In this document: positions 18,587-27,250 of the stretch, piece by piece
How positions within the stretch are numbered: position 1 is the first letter of the stretch
Layout of the letters: every line of letters starts with the position of its first letter
DNA from: an uncultured Verrucomicrobiales bacterium
GTDB taxonomy: Bacteria; Verrucomicrobiota; Verrucomicrobiia; Verrucomicrobiales; DEV007
Assembly: GCA_937891465.1 (NCBI GenBank)
Contig: CALAHF010000040.1
Location: 1 to 53,712, forward strand
Reading direction: 5' to 3'
Length of the DNA: 53,712 nucleotides
The notes under the pieces: generated by a model
Databases searched by the model: none
What the model was told of the DNA's origin: nothing
The model's input: only the letters and a program-made list of their open reading frames with translations
Made by a program: the position numbers and the translations under genes

Positions 18587-20692
18587 TTACGGCATCGGCG
18601 CGGTTAATTTTATTCGAGTCCCCTCTCCCAGGGCACTTTTCACTTTGATGCTCGCTCCTAGATTCTGGGCTCGCATCCGTAAATTCCGAAGGCCATTTCC
18701 TTCACGAAATTCCTCTTCTAAATTGTTAAATCCCTGGCCATCGTCTTTGATTCGTAAAACGAGCTTCCCCTTTCGCGTATCGACCAAAATACTCACCGTA
18801 TGGGCCTTGGCGTGCTTCACGATGTTGTTCAGCACTTCTTTGTAGATCAGGAAAAGATCGCGTTTGAAGTCCAACGGCAGTTTCTCGTCGTTCACCGTTC
18901 CTTTTGCTTCAAATTCATACATGTGTGCCCGCAGCAAGGTGGATGCTGTTTCGCGAAAACGAGCCAGCATTTGCTTCCATGTCTCCTCGCCTGGCCGAAT
19001 CAACCACACAATGTCCCGCATTGATTCAATCGTTTTATCCGCGGTTTTTTTGATTTCCTCAAATTCCTCTCGCGATAATTCAGGCTCGTCGGCTTCGTCG
19101 TGTCCCAACTCTGCCAACAAGGCGATGGAACTCAAATTACTGCCGATATCATCATGCAAATCACTCGCAATTTGCTGACGAAGCGCCTCGATCTCGTTCT
19201 GGCGTTTTTTGCGAATTCGACGCAATCCGATAATCAGAAACCCAACAATTCCAACCAAACTTGCTCCTGTCCAGGTAACTCCACGCTGAGATGTGATGTC
19301 GACCAACTCGAGGCGTTCCTGCTCTTTTTCCCGCCACTCGATGATCAGATTATTTCGCTTAGAAAGTGCCTTCATCCACTCATGAGTGCCCGCGAGTTTT
19401 CGGCGACTGCTGTAGCCATCGACGAGAAATTGTCGCGACCACAAATTCGATTCCAAACTGTCCGGAGCCGTCACCGTTTTCCCAAGGGCAATGTTTCGGT
19501 CGCCTGAAAACACCTGTATTTCAGCCAAATCCAACTTCATAGACTCAGGCTTGGCAGATTCCGCAGTCACCCGCACATAACGACCATACCCGTCCTTCAC
19601 CGGCACGAGTAGCGGATTTTCCCCGATATTTGAAATCAACCCTGCCGAAAATTTTCCGGCGAATTCAGCCTCACGCATGTCCGGGTTTTCAGACACCTCA
19701 ATCTTCAATGCGTAGGGAAAGCGGCCCGCCGAATTTGGGACCACCTCATCAGCGGTCGCTTGAATGATCCGAATCTCAGATACTTTTTGAGCTTCTTCTA
19801 AATCGACTTGCACCCAGGTAGACTGCGTTTTTTCCTCGCCTGTGTTGGCACGGAATCCATTTGTTGGACTCAAGGCAGCAAGTTCAGGAACCCCCATCGA
19901 GGTAATTCCATCCGTCAAATATCGCTTCGCCCATCGACTGGAATCTTCGGCCGAATCCAACGCAGTAACCGGACGATTCAGCGCTATATTTCGCTGGCCT
20001 TTTAAAACCAGCAATTCATTCAATGCGAAAGCCTCAAAACTGGGATCATCTTCAGCGCGCCACAAACTTGTCGCAGTAATCCGAACATATCGCCCCGAAA
20101 AACCACTGACCAACGTGTAAAACGGAGCCTCTTTTACACGATTCCCCTCTCCACTTCGAACCACTTTGATCGTTTCCCGGTTCTCAAATTTCGGATCGTT
20201 CGAGATATCAATTCGGAAACTCCGGGGAAAACCGTAACTCGCTACTTTCTCTCCTTTTCGCTGAACGGTCATCGGGAGCATCACAATCGCATCCGGCTCA
20301 ACTGTTCGCCCCAAATCAACCTGCACCCAGCGTGGTCGCACCCGCGATTCATCACTGTGATACCCAAAATAGTGCTGAGCCGTCATTGCCTGATAAAATT
20401 TTGGCAAGTTTTCCAGCTCCTCGTTGATCTCAGTCTGACGCTCTTCAATATCCCGAAGTTCTTTCGAAAAGACCCGTGCAAACCGGTCTGCCGTCGTCGA
20501 ATGCGGCGTCACCGTCGTTTCAACCAAATCTACCGCCAGTGCCTCGGGCAATCGAGTTGTATCTGTCGAATCCTCGCTACCACCGCCAAAAGGGCCGAAC
20601 TGCGCCTTCACCGACATGGTTGAGACCAGAAGGAACAGGAACAAAAAACGGCAATCAGCCGCTCCAGATCGGAATGGTAAACTCACAGGCAA
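18587..20692 (-). CDS. sensor histidine kinase (HisKA_3 type) with two discoidin-like outer repeats
   Basis: A 701-residue kinase. After a signal segment (about 12-30) the outer region has two tandem discoidin/F5-8C-like repeats. Each has WVQVDL, FPRSFRIDIS or FPYALKIEVS, YVRITA or YVRVTA, and a tail NIALNRPVTALDS or NIALGKTVTAPDS plus a DG-S motif. One membrane span (about 475-495, GASLVGIVGFLIIGL) leads to the dimerisation/phospho-acceptor helix SDLHDDIGSNLSS with His513 and an HATPase domain (EVLNNIVKHAKA, IKDDGQGF, GNGLRNLRMRA). The outer fold commonly binds carbohydrate or lipid surfaces, so a glycan signal is plausible (inference). Confidence 0.92.
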   Translation of the reverse strand: MPVSLPFRSGAADCRFLFLFLLVSTMSVKAQFGPFGGGSEDSTDTTRLPEALAVDLVETTVTPHSTTADRFARVFSKELRDIEERQTEINEELENLPKFYQAMTAQHYFGYHSDESRVRPRWVQVDLGRTVEPDAIVMLPMTVQRKGEKVASYGFPRSFRIDISNDPKFENRETIKVVRSGEGNRVKEAPFYTLVSGFSGRYVRITATSLWRAEDDPSFEAFALNELLVLKGQRNIALNRPVTALDSAEDSSRWAKRYLTDGITSMGVPELAALSPTNGFRANTGEEKTQSTWVQVDLEEAQKVSEIRIIQATADEVVPNSAGRFPYALKIEVSENPDMREAEFAGKFSAGLISNIGENPLLVPVKDGYGRYVRVTAESAKPESMKLDLAEIQVFSGDRNIALGKTVTAPDSLESNLWSRQFLVDGYSSRRKLAGTHEWMKALSKRNNLIIEWREKEQERLELVDITSQRGVTWTGASLVGIVGFLIIGLRRIRKKRQNEIEALRQQIASDLHDDIGSNLSSIALLAELGHDEADEPELSREEFEEIKKTADKTIESMRDIVWLIRPGEETWKQMLARFRETASTLLRAHMYEFEAKGTVNDEKLPLDFKRDLFLIYKEVLNNIVKHAKAHTVSILVDTRKGKLVLRIKDDGQGFNNLEEEFREGNGLRNLRMRAQNLGASIKVKSALGEGTRIKLTAPMP

Positions 20693-20748
20693 AACTTAGG
20701 GAGGTTTTCAGGCAAATCAATCGGAGTAAATAAAATCAATCGCGGCAT

Positions 20749-20997
20749 TCACGCCTCGATAAGGTGAAATTCACTGATCTTGCTTCGGCTCATATCGAAG
20801 GGCGAGTATTCAACGGTCACTTTGACTTCAGCGGCCTCCAAATCCGCATCGCTCAGGTTCTCCGGCGGAAGTGGCCCCTTCGCTTTTACGACGCCAACGG
20901 AGACAAAACCGTTCTTCATCCGCACATCGTAAGCCTTGCGTGGCCTGCGAGTTGCGATGATGTGACCGATTCCGGAAATGGGAGGACGTTCTGACAT
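20749..20997 (-). CDS. small IF-1-like (S1/OB-fold) protein
   Basis: From ATG 20997 the protein is 82 residues. The text YDVRMKNGFVSVGVV followed by VKVTVEYSPFDMSRSKI parallels translation initiation factor IF-1 (FRVELENG then VTVELSPYDLTRGRI). The loop that holds the SGKMR-type motif in IF-1 is instead a longer acidic stretch (PLPPENLSDADLEAAEV). It is therefore probably an IF-1-fold paralogue rather than the essential factor. It starts 4 bp after the aldose epimerase stop, suggesting one transcript. The family call rests on motif reading only. Confidence 0.6.
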   Translation of the reverse strand: MSERPPISGIGHIIATRRPRKAYDVRMKNGFVSVGVVKAKGPLPPENLSDADLEAAEVKVTVEYSPFDMSRSKISEFHLIEA

Positions 20998-21001
20998 CCT
21001 T

Positions 21002-22129
21002 CTACTTCCCTGATTTTGGGGCAATCCCAAACCGAAAAATCGTTACTTCATGAAGTTTTTCACCCGGGCGCAAAATAGTCGACGGAAAATTTGGTTTATT
21101 CGGGGAATCCGGAAAATGCTGCGTCTCAAAACAAATCGCCGGCCATTTCGGATCTTTCATATGATTTGCGGTGTAAATCTGCACCCCGGGCTGGGTGGTC
21201 AAAACCTCCATGACACGCCCCGTTTTTGGATCGGTGATACGAACCAATAGGGTTGGTTCGACGAACATACCCTGTTGCTTCGTGGAAACGAAACAGTGAT
21301 CAAATCCGCCAATTTCGATTTGCTCGATCGTATCTGAAATCGCATGCGGTTTACGAAAATCGAACGGCGTTCCCGCAACATTGATGAATTCGCCTGTAGG
21401 CACTTTCCGATCATCTATCGCGAGAATTTGATCCGATTTCAGTTCCAAAATGTGATCTGTAATCGTCGTTTTCGGATCACCAGATAGATTGAAATACGCA
21501 TGATTCGTCAAATTCAGGTGAGTTGGCTTCGTCGTAGTGGCCTGGTAATCAATCGTCAGCGAATTTTTATCGAGGCGATATTCGACCGTGAATGCAACCT
21601 CACCGGGAAACCCCTCGTGCCCGTCCGGACAGGTATGAGTCAGTTTCACCCCGCGCCAGCCTTCGCCATCGGTGAGCTCGGCCTTCCAAACCTGACTCTG
21701 AATTCCCGATTTTCCCCCATGGATGTGAACTTTCGTTTTTGGATTCACCGTCTCCAAATCGAAACGTGTTTCGTCCAGCGTGAAACCGCCGGTATCGATC
21801 CGGTTCGCAAATCGCCCGACGATATTTCCATTCAAGCCCCCTTTTTCCGCCGCCGCGAAATCAGGATAGGACAGCGTGATGTTTTTCGAAATCCCTTCGC
21901 GGTCTGAAGTTTCCAGCGACACCAACGTCGCTCCGAAAGTTGCGATTTTCACACGAACTCCCTTCTGATTTGTCAGCGCAAAAAGATCGACATGCTCACC
22001 GGATTTCGTCGTTCCCCACATTGCGCTGGTCACCGGCAGCGTCTGAGAATGCAACGTTCCTGCCACAAACGCGACACTTGCGAAAAAACCAGTTGTGACG
22101 AACTTTCTGACGTGATGAATCTGACTCAT
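21002..22129 (-). CDS. galM: exported aldose 1-epimerase carrying a palindromic-element peptide
   Basis: A 375-residue aldose epimerase (mutarotase) that interconverts alpha and beta anomers. It has a signal peptide (to about residue 28) and family motifs GRFANRID, TKVHIHGGKSG, THLNLTNHAYFNLSG, GGFDHCFV and EVLTTQPGVQIYTANHM, including the catalytic HAYFNL histidine region and a Glu in WPAICFETQHFPDSPN. Residues 283-297 (TKQQGMFVEPTLLVR) are exactly the translation of one 45-bp palindromic element at 21239-21283. They occupy the loop between DHCFV and the TDPKTGR strand, away from the motifs above, so activity is probably kept. Its first bases overlap the start of the divergent PQQ gene. Confidence 0.93.
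   Translation of the reverse strand: MSQIHHVRKFVTTGFFASVAFVAGTLHSQTLPVTSAMWGTTKSGEHVDLFALTNQKGVRVKIATFGATLVSLETSDREGISKNITLSYPDFAAAEKGGLNGNIVGRFANRIDTGGFTLDETRFDLETVNPKTKVHIHGGKSGIQSQVWKAELTDGEGWRGVKLTHTCPDGHEGFPGEVAFTVEYRLDKNSLTIDYQATTTKPTHLNLTNHAYFNLSGDPKTTITDHILELKSDQILAIDDRKVPTGEFINVAGTPFDFRKPHAISDTIEQIEIGGFDHCFVSTKQQGMFVEPTLLVRITDPKTGRVMEVLTTQPGVQIYTANHMKDPKWPAICFETQHFPDSPNKPNFPSTILRPGEKLHEVTIFRFGIAPKSGK
21239..21283. repeat. 45-bp palindromic element, copy 3 (single, inside galM)
   Basis: Left arm ACGAACCAATAGGGT, centre TGGTTCGACGAACAT, right arm ACCCTGTTGCTTCGT. The arms match as inverted repeats at 13 of 15 positions, and the centre is itself palindromic. It lies wholly inside the galM reading frame and supplies 15 codons with no stop. 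Confidence 0.92.
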
Positions 22130-23344
22130 AAATTTTCTAATAATCTAAAACTTGCCCTTCTCATTTTAACGGCAATGCCCCTCGGGCTGCAAGCAGATGA
22201 CTGGCCGATTTTTCGAGGTCCGAATCAGAACGGAATCTCAACTGAGACCGATTTCATCACCGAAGGAACTCCTAAAATCCTCTGGAAAGCTGTGGTTGGC
22301 CTCGGTCATTCCTCATTCACCGTCGCTGACGGCCTCGCCTACGTGACCGGCCATGACGGTGAAAATGCCGGCACCGTTTTTTGCTTCGATGCCGTTTCGG
22401 GATCAGAGAAATGGAAATACGAATACGAAAACCCACTCGATCCAAATTCATATGCCGGTGGAACTACCGGAGCCGTGACGATTCACAACGGCGTTGCCTA
22501 CCACCTCGCCCGCCGTGGATTGCTTTCTGCTCTCGACGCCAAAACCGGCGAACTGAAATGGAAAACGCACCTCCAAAAGGATCATGAAATTAAGGGGCCT
22601 ACCTGGGGATTCACCGGCGCACCCGTTCCCATGGGAGAAAACCTGCTGCTCGCAGCTGGCGAAGCCGGAACCATCGTCAAAATGGCAGACGGTTCGATTG
22701 TTTCGAAAACAAAAAAGGAAGCAGGTTACTCAACTCCGTATCTATTCGAAAAAGGCGGCGAAAAACTTGCGTTGGTGTCTTACAAAACCGGCTACAAATG
22801 CATTGTTCCGGCAACCGGTAAAGTATACTGGGAAGCTAAATGGATGACCCGTTACGGCGTCAACGCGACCGAGCCGATCGTTTCCGGCGACTACATTTTT
22901 ATTTCCACAGGCTACGGAAAAGGCGCGACTCTTCTCAAATGGGGCGGCCCCGGAACCGGGGATTACGAGGAAGTGTGGAAGAGCCGTGACATGAAAAACC
23001 AGATGAATGCGGCCGTTCTTGTGGACGGTTTTCTCTACGCAATCGACGGAAACGAGCGCCATCCTGAAACGGGTATCAAGTGCATGGAAATGGTCAGCGG
23101 AAAGACGAAGTGGATCGATAAAAGCACCGCCCACGGTGCGATGACGGTCGCTGGAAAACATCTCCTTGTGGTGACCGAAAAGGGTAAATTTCAAATCGCC
23201 CCGGTTTCGACCGAAGGCTACAAGCCCACCCTTGAAATTCAGTCCGTACCCGGAAAAGTGTGGACCGTCCCAGTGCTCGCGAACGGTATCGTTTATCTCC
23301 GAAACGAGAACGGGCATGTTGCCGCGATTGATTTACGGAAGTGA
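22115..23344 (+). CDS. exported PQQ-like beta-propeller protein
   Basis: A 409-residue protein from ATG 22115, with signal peptide LKLALLILTAMPLGLQA. The mature protein opens with DDWPIFRGPNQNGIS, the usual start of outer-membrane-assembly/PQQ-like propellers in PVC bacteria, and has repeated strand motifs such as VFCFDAVSGSEKWKYEY, LSALDAKTGELKWKTHL and GKVYWEAKW. It is probably a periplasmic scaffold or dehydrogenase-like protein, though quinone binding cannot be shown. The longer frame from 21992 is antisense to galM and was not used. With this start, the 5' ends of the two divergent genes overlap by 15 bp. Confidence 0.87.
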   Translation: MNLTHKFSNNLKLALLILTAMPLGLQADDWPIFRGPNQNGISTETDFITEGTPKILWKAVVGLGHSSFTVADGLAYVTGHDGENAGTVFCFDAVSGSEKWKYEYENPLDPNSYAGGTTGAVTIHNGVAYHLARRGLLSALDAKTGELKWKTHLQKDHEIKGPTWGFTGAPVPMGENLLLAAGEAGTIVKMADGSIVSKTKKEAGYSTPYLFEKGGEKLALVSYKTGYKCIVPATGKVYWEAKWMTRYGVNATEPIVSGDYIFISTGYGKGATLLKWGGPGTGDYEEVWKSRDMKNQMNAAVLVDGFLYAIDGNERHPETGIKCMEMVSGKTKWIDKSTAHGAMTVAGKHLLVVTEKGKFQIAPVSTEGYKPTLEIQSVPGKVWTVPVLANGIVYLRNENGHVAAIDLRK

Positions 23345-23370
23345 TGCTACACCGATGAGATTGACTCGGG

Positions 23371-24954
23371 TCACGCAGCCTTCTTTTTCCCGGCCGCGTC
23401 ATCGGACTTCCCTTTGTTTTTACCTTTTCCCTTTCCCGCAGGCTTCGCTTTCCTATTCTTCTTTGGCCGATTCTTGCGGCGTTCCGCAGCTTCAGTTTCA
23501 ACTTTTTCCATGTAGCGATCCACCACTTTCTGAATCCCCAGGCCGTTAAAAGCTTCAGCCGCATGATCTTCGGTTGAATCGAGAAAATACGTCATCACCT
23601 CGCGGTGCGCGATCAATTGCTCTTTGTGGTCTTCAGAATCAGCCAAGTTCACGAGGCAATCTGGATCGTTTTTGACGTCGTAAAATTCCTCCAACTCACG
23701 AAAATCAAAGAGCTTCATTCGCGCGGCCATTTTTGGATCCGTTTTGCCGAGTTCTTTCATTTTCTTGTAGGCAGCGGTGCCCAACGTTGCTCCGCTCACC
23801 TTGCGAGTGCCGTTCGACCAAGGATTGAAAATGTAGAGGTAATCCTTCGTTTCAACGGCTCGCATGGGGTGGCGGGCACCCCCGGAGTTCTCGTTGTAGA
23901 CTTTGAATACGGCATCTCGACCTTTTTGCGATTCCCCTTTGATGATGCTTGCAAATGAACGCCCATCAAAAACGGGCGCTTCTTCCATCCCGATGATTTC
24001 ACAAATGGTCGGCATAAAATCGACTGCAGAAACCATGTGCGTGTCATCAATCGAGCCCGGCTTGGTAACTCCCGGCCAACGCACGATCAGCGGCGTGTGG
24101 GTGCTGTGATGGTAGAGCTGAGTTTTCGCGAACGGCAACGGCATCCCGTGATCGGACAAGAAAATGACGATTGTATTTTCCCTTTCACCTGAGTTTTCGA
24201 GGGCATCAAGAATCGCTCCGAGCGCATCATCAGCCCGACGAACCGATGTGTAATACTGGGCAAGTTCTTTTCGAATGACGGGATCGTCGACGAGGAATCC
24301 GGGCACGGGGACTTCGTCTGCCGTAAATACCTTCGAAGAAGGATGCGGATCGTTTTCTTTCCAGAACGGCTTGTGAGGGTCTGAAATATTCACGTTCAGA
24401 CAAAACGGTTTTCCCGCTTCTTTAGCATTGCCAATTCCCTGCGCGGTCGAGCGCCCATAGCTTTCCACGTCTTTGATGTGCTCCTGACTTCCATCGACTC
24501 GCTGGGTTAAATCGATGTCCCAGTGGTAAGGGTGATACGGCGAGGAGTGCGAGACTTTCCCGCGAATCCCCACGAAATAACCTTCGCTTTGCAAGACATC
24601 AGGCAACGTTGGGTAGTCAGCGACTTTGATCGGATAAAATCCCTCAACGCCGGTGTTATGAGGGTAGCGGCCCGACCACATTACGTTTCGCGATGGATAA
24701 CAGTTCCCGACTTGAACGTGAGCATACTCAAACTTCAGACCTTCGCTCGCCAATCTATCCATGTTCGGCGTGGTGCCTTCGAGCTTCGAACCGTAAACGC
24801 CAACGGAATCAGCATTCATATCATCAACCGTGATGAGAAGCAGGTTGGGCTTCGGCGCGGCATCTTCATTTGCGGCATCCTGAGCAAACGAAAAACAGCT
24901 CAACAGGGAGCCGACGATGATCGGAACTGCGGTGTGACGGACAAACTTTAACAT
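23371..24954 (-). CDS. sulfatase with lysine/glycine-rich C-terminal tail
   Basis: A 527-residue exported type I sulfatase that hydrolyses sulfate esters. A signal peptide (to about FAQD) is followed by LLITVDDMNADSVGVYG (metal-binding Asp pair), the formylglycine motif CYPSR with Cys85 in VGNCYPSRNVMWSGRYP, and IVIFLSDHGMPL. The family resembles iduronate/choline-sulfatase-like enzymes, but the substrate is unknown. The last 45 residues are highly basic (KKNRKAKPAGKGKGKNKG) and resemble the tail frame of the broken pilin gene. A maturase for the Cys is not in the window. Confidence 0.92.
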   Translation of the reverse strand: MLKFVRHTAVPIIVGSLLSCFSFAQDAANEDAAPKPNLLLITVDDMNADSVGVYGSKLEGTTPNMDRLASEGLKFEYAHVQVGNCYPSRNVMWSGRYPHNTGVEGFYPIKVADYPTLPDVLQSEGYFVGIRGKVSHSSPYHPYHWDIDLTQRVDGSQEHIKDVESYGRSTAQGIGNAKEAGKPFCLNVNISDPHKPFWKENDPHPSSKVFTADEVPVPGFLVDDPVIRKELAQYYTSVRRADDALGAILDALENSGERENTIVIFLSDHGMPLPFAKTQLYHHSTHTPLIVRWPGVTKPGSIDDTHMVSAVDFMPTICEIIGMEEAPVFDGRSFASIIKGESQKGRDAVFKVYNENSGGARHPMRAVETKDYLYIFNPWSNGTRKVSGATLGTAAYKKMKELGKTDPKMAARMKLFDFRELEEFYDVKNDPDCLVNLADSEDHKEQLIAHREVMTYFLDSTEDHAAEAFNGLGIQKVVDRYMEKVETEAAERRKNRPKKNRKAKPAGKGKGKNKGKSDDAAGKKKAA

Positions 24955-25034
24955 GATAAAACTCTCATCGAATTGACCGCCAGCGACAAGCCCGAAGCGC
25001 TCGCTTTTTCATGTCAGGCCAAAAGTCCCCTTCC

Positions 25035-25754
25035 CTATTTTTTCGTTCCCGAAAGTGACGTCGCACAGCCAAAAAAGTGATTCGAAAAAGTCACGTCGAG
25101 CCCGGCCTCGCAAAAATAGGGAAGCACTCGCGCGCAGGATTCAAACTCGCGCGTGTAAATCCCGAGCATTCGGTAGCACTCAATATCGCTTAGACAGAAT
25201 TTCCCGAAAAGCGGGATCACTTTTCGCAAATACCATTCATACGGGACTTTCAGAAATGACGACTGAGGGACGGAAATTTCGATCAGCGAAAACTTTCCTC
25301 CCGGTTTCAAAATTCGACTGATCTCCTGAGCAAAATCACGAGTGGCGTCACGGGAAAGCGTTTTCAAGCCGAACGCTGAAACGACCACGTCGACAGACTG
25401 AGACTCAATCGATGTTGCCAGTGCACTTTCGCATCTCACATCAACTGGCTGACCGCGTTTTTCATTTCGTTCGTGCTGTTTTTCGACCATGAAGGACGAG
25501 AAATCGATCGAGAGAACCACCGATTGTTTCGGGAGATAGCGCCAGCATTCACCCGAGCCAGCCATCATATCACAAACGGTTTCCCCCGCTTCGATGGAGA
25601 CCTGGTTCACGCAGGCATAACGCCACCATTCTGAAAATCCGAACGACGTGACCACGTTCGTGATCCCATAGGTCGGCCCCATTTTATCGAACAGCTCGCG
25701 AACAAAAACGTCGTCGTGATGGGGCTGCGCCATGTTCCCCGATTCGCTCATCAT
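25035..25754 (-). CDS. UbiE/COQ5-type SAM-dependent methyltransferase
   Basis: A 239-residue class I methyltransferase. It shows the UbiE/MenG pattern: VRELFDKMGPTYGITNVVTS, motif I CDMMAGSGECWRYLP, VLSIDFSSFMVEKQ, VDVVVSAFGLKTLSRD and ILKPGGKFSLIEISVP. Family members methylate the quinone ring of menaquinone or ubiquinone. The C-terminal part departs from classical MenG, so another substrate is possible. The start ATG directly follows the stop of the Cmk-PlsC gene (TGA then ATG at 25754), so the two are coupled. Confidence 0.85.
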   Translation of the reverse strand: MMSESGNMAQPHHDDVFVRELFDKMGPTYGITNVVTSFGFSEWWRYACVNQVSIEAGETVCDMMAGSGECWRYLPKQSVVLSIDFSSFMVEKQHERNEKRGQPVDVRCESALATSIESQSVDVVVSAFGLKTLSRDATRDFAQEISRILKPGGKFSLIEISVPQSSFLKVPYEWYLRKVIPLFGKFCLSDIECYRMLGIYTREFESCARVLPYFCEAGLDVTFSNHFFGCATSLSGTKK

Positions 25755-27092
25755 TCACTCAGTCTCAGCCGGCAATTCCAGCGTTGCGATTTCGCGCATG
25801 ATTCGCAGACTGATTTCTTCGTAGAGCGCTTTGCCCTTCAATTCGCCGCTTTCGAGAAGCTCGGTGAAATCCATCGCGTCTCCTACGACAAGACGAATTT
25901 TGCCTTTCACCGGCCAATTCTTTCCACGTGGGAGCACTTTTTCCGCACCAAAAATCCGCACCGGCAGCACCGGCACGCGTGATTTTGAAACAATCATCCC
26001 AATACCCGCCTCAGCCTTTTCTTTGATGACGCCATCCCAGGAACGCTCGCCTTCTGGAAAAAGAACGACCTTTTTGCCGCCTTTCAGCAAAGCGATAACT
26101 CGCTTCAAACTCGAAATCTCGGGCTTGTCCTGATTCACTGGAATCGCCCGCCAGCGAGTAAAAACCCAGTTGGCGACCGGGTGATCAAACAACGTCTTTC
26201 TCGCGAAATAATAAATGGCATCGCGATAGGCAATGCCAACCACCGGCGGATCGACAAAACTCACGTGATTCGATGCAATCAGCAGACCATCTTTGTCTTC
26301 GCAGAGCTTTTCGCGATTGATCACTTTGTAATCGCCGTAAAACCAAGTCAGGAATTTGAAAAACGTGTACCCAAGCCAATAAACGAAATTCATATCTCGT
26401 TTCTTCTTCACAATCAGAGCGGCCCCCTCAGCCCAGGATTTCGTCGGCAGATGTTTCATGACTTCAGCCACGACTTCGTCCGCCGTCATTTCAGAACTAT
26501 CGACGACCACCGCGCCCTCAGCCACCTTCAGCGGTGCGGCCTTACGACTCGAATCCTGTTTGTCTCGTTCGAGAATTTCATCCTCGATTCCCTGAGCTTT
26601 GCGACGTTGAGCGCGGACTTCAGGCGATGCATCGACGTAAAACTTGTGAGGCGTCTCGTGAAAAACTACCGAGCCGATATCGCGCCCTTCCATGACGACA
26701 CCCGGCATTCTTGCCCCGTATTTCCGCTGCTCGGCTACCAAACGCTCACGAACCTCTGGAATTTTTGCGATCGCTGAAACGTTGTCATTCACTGCAGTTA
26801 AAGAAAGCTGGGCATCAGATAGCTCGATGCCGTTTACGCCGATCGTACTCGCTCCATCTTCCTGTCCGCAGTCAAAAGTTGTTTCGCTCAGACATTTCAA
26901 AACAGCGTCAACATCAGTCGCAAGATCGATTCCATTTTCCAGGACGTGATGCGTAAACGCGCGATACATCGCCCCCGAATTTACAAAAACGAGCCCCAGT
27001 TTTTTGGCGACTTTTTTTGCGACGGTGCTCTTACCTGAGGCCGCCGGGCCATCGATTGCGATAATGAGTGGAGATGCTGCAGTGTCCGACAT
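25755..27092 (-). CDS. cmk-plsC: fused cytidylate kinase / 1-acylglycerol-3-phosphate acyltransferase
   Basis: A 445-residue two-enzyme protein. Residues about 8-222 are cytidylate kinase: Walker A GPAASGKSTVAKK, NSGAMYRAF, VVMEGRDIGSVVF and KFYVDASPEVRAQRR. Residues about 240-440 are a PlsC acyltransferase: SNHVSFVDPP (HX4D), WRAIPVNQDKPE, VLFPEGERSWDG and VPVLPVRIFG. There is a single frame with no break, and the linker (about 222-245) is short. It would phosphorylate CMP/dCMP and acylate lysophosphatidate, joining CTP supply to phospholipid synthesis. It leads an operon with the methyltransferase. Confidence 0.93.
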   Translation of the reverse strand: MSDTAASPLIIAIDGPAASGKSTVAKKVAKKLGLVFVNSGAMYRAFTHHVLENGIDLATDVDAVLKCLSETTFDCGQEDGASTIGVNGIELSDAQLSLTAVNDNVSAIAKIPEVRERLVAEQRKYGARMPGVVMEGRDIGSVVFHETPHKFYVDASPEVRAQRRKAQGIEDEILERDKQDSSRKAAPLKVAEGAVVVDSSEMTADEVVAEVMKHLPTKSWAEGAALIVKKKRDMNFVYWLGYTFFKFLTWFYGDYKVINREKLCEDKDGLLIASNHVSFVDPPVVGIAYRDAIYYFARKTLFDHPVANWVFTRWRAIPVNQDKPEISSLKRVIALLKGGKKVVLFPEGERSWDGVIKEKAEAGIGMIVSKSRVPVLPVRIFGAEKVLPRGKNWPVKGKIRLVVGDAMDFTELLESGELKGKALYEEISLRIMREIATLELPAETE

Positions 27093-27250
27093 GAGGCCGA
27101 ATTGTGCACGCGGGTTTGCCGGTTTTCAAATAAGTAAGCGAAGGAAATTACTTTCACGGTAACTGTAATACTTCCGCAATCATGCTGATCGACAGCGGCT
27201 GCAAACCCTGCAAAATTCATATTTGACAGAAATCTACATTTCCATTTTTT

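Noticed and set aside
27223-27228. TTGACA as -35 box of the DUF1080 gene
   Set aside because: The matching -10 position would fall on the start codon, leaving no room for a leader, so it is probably chance.
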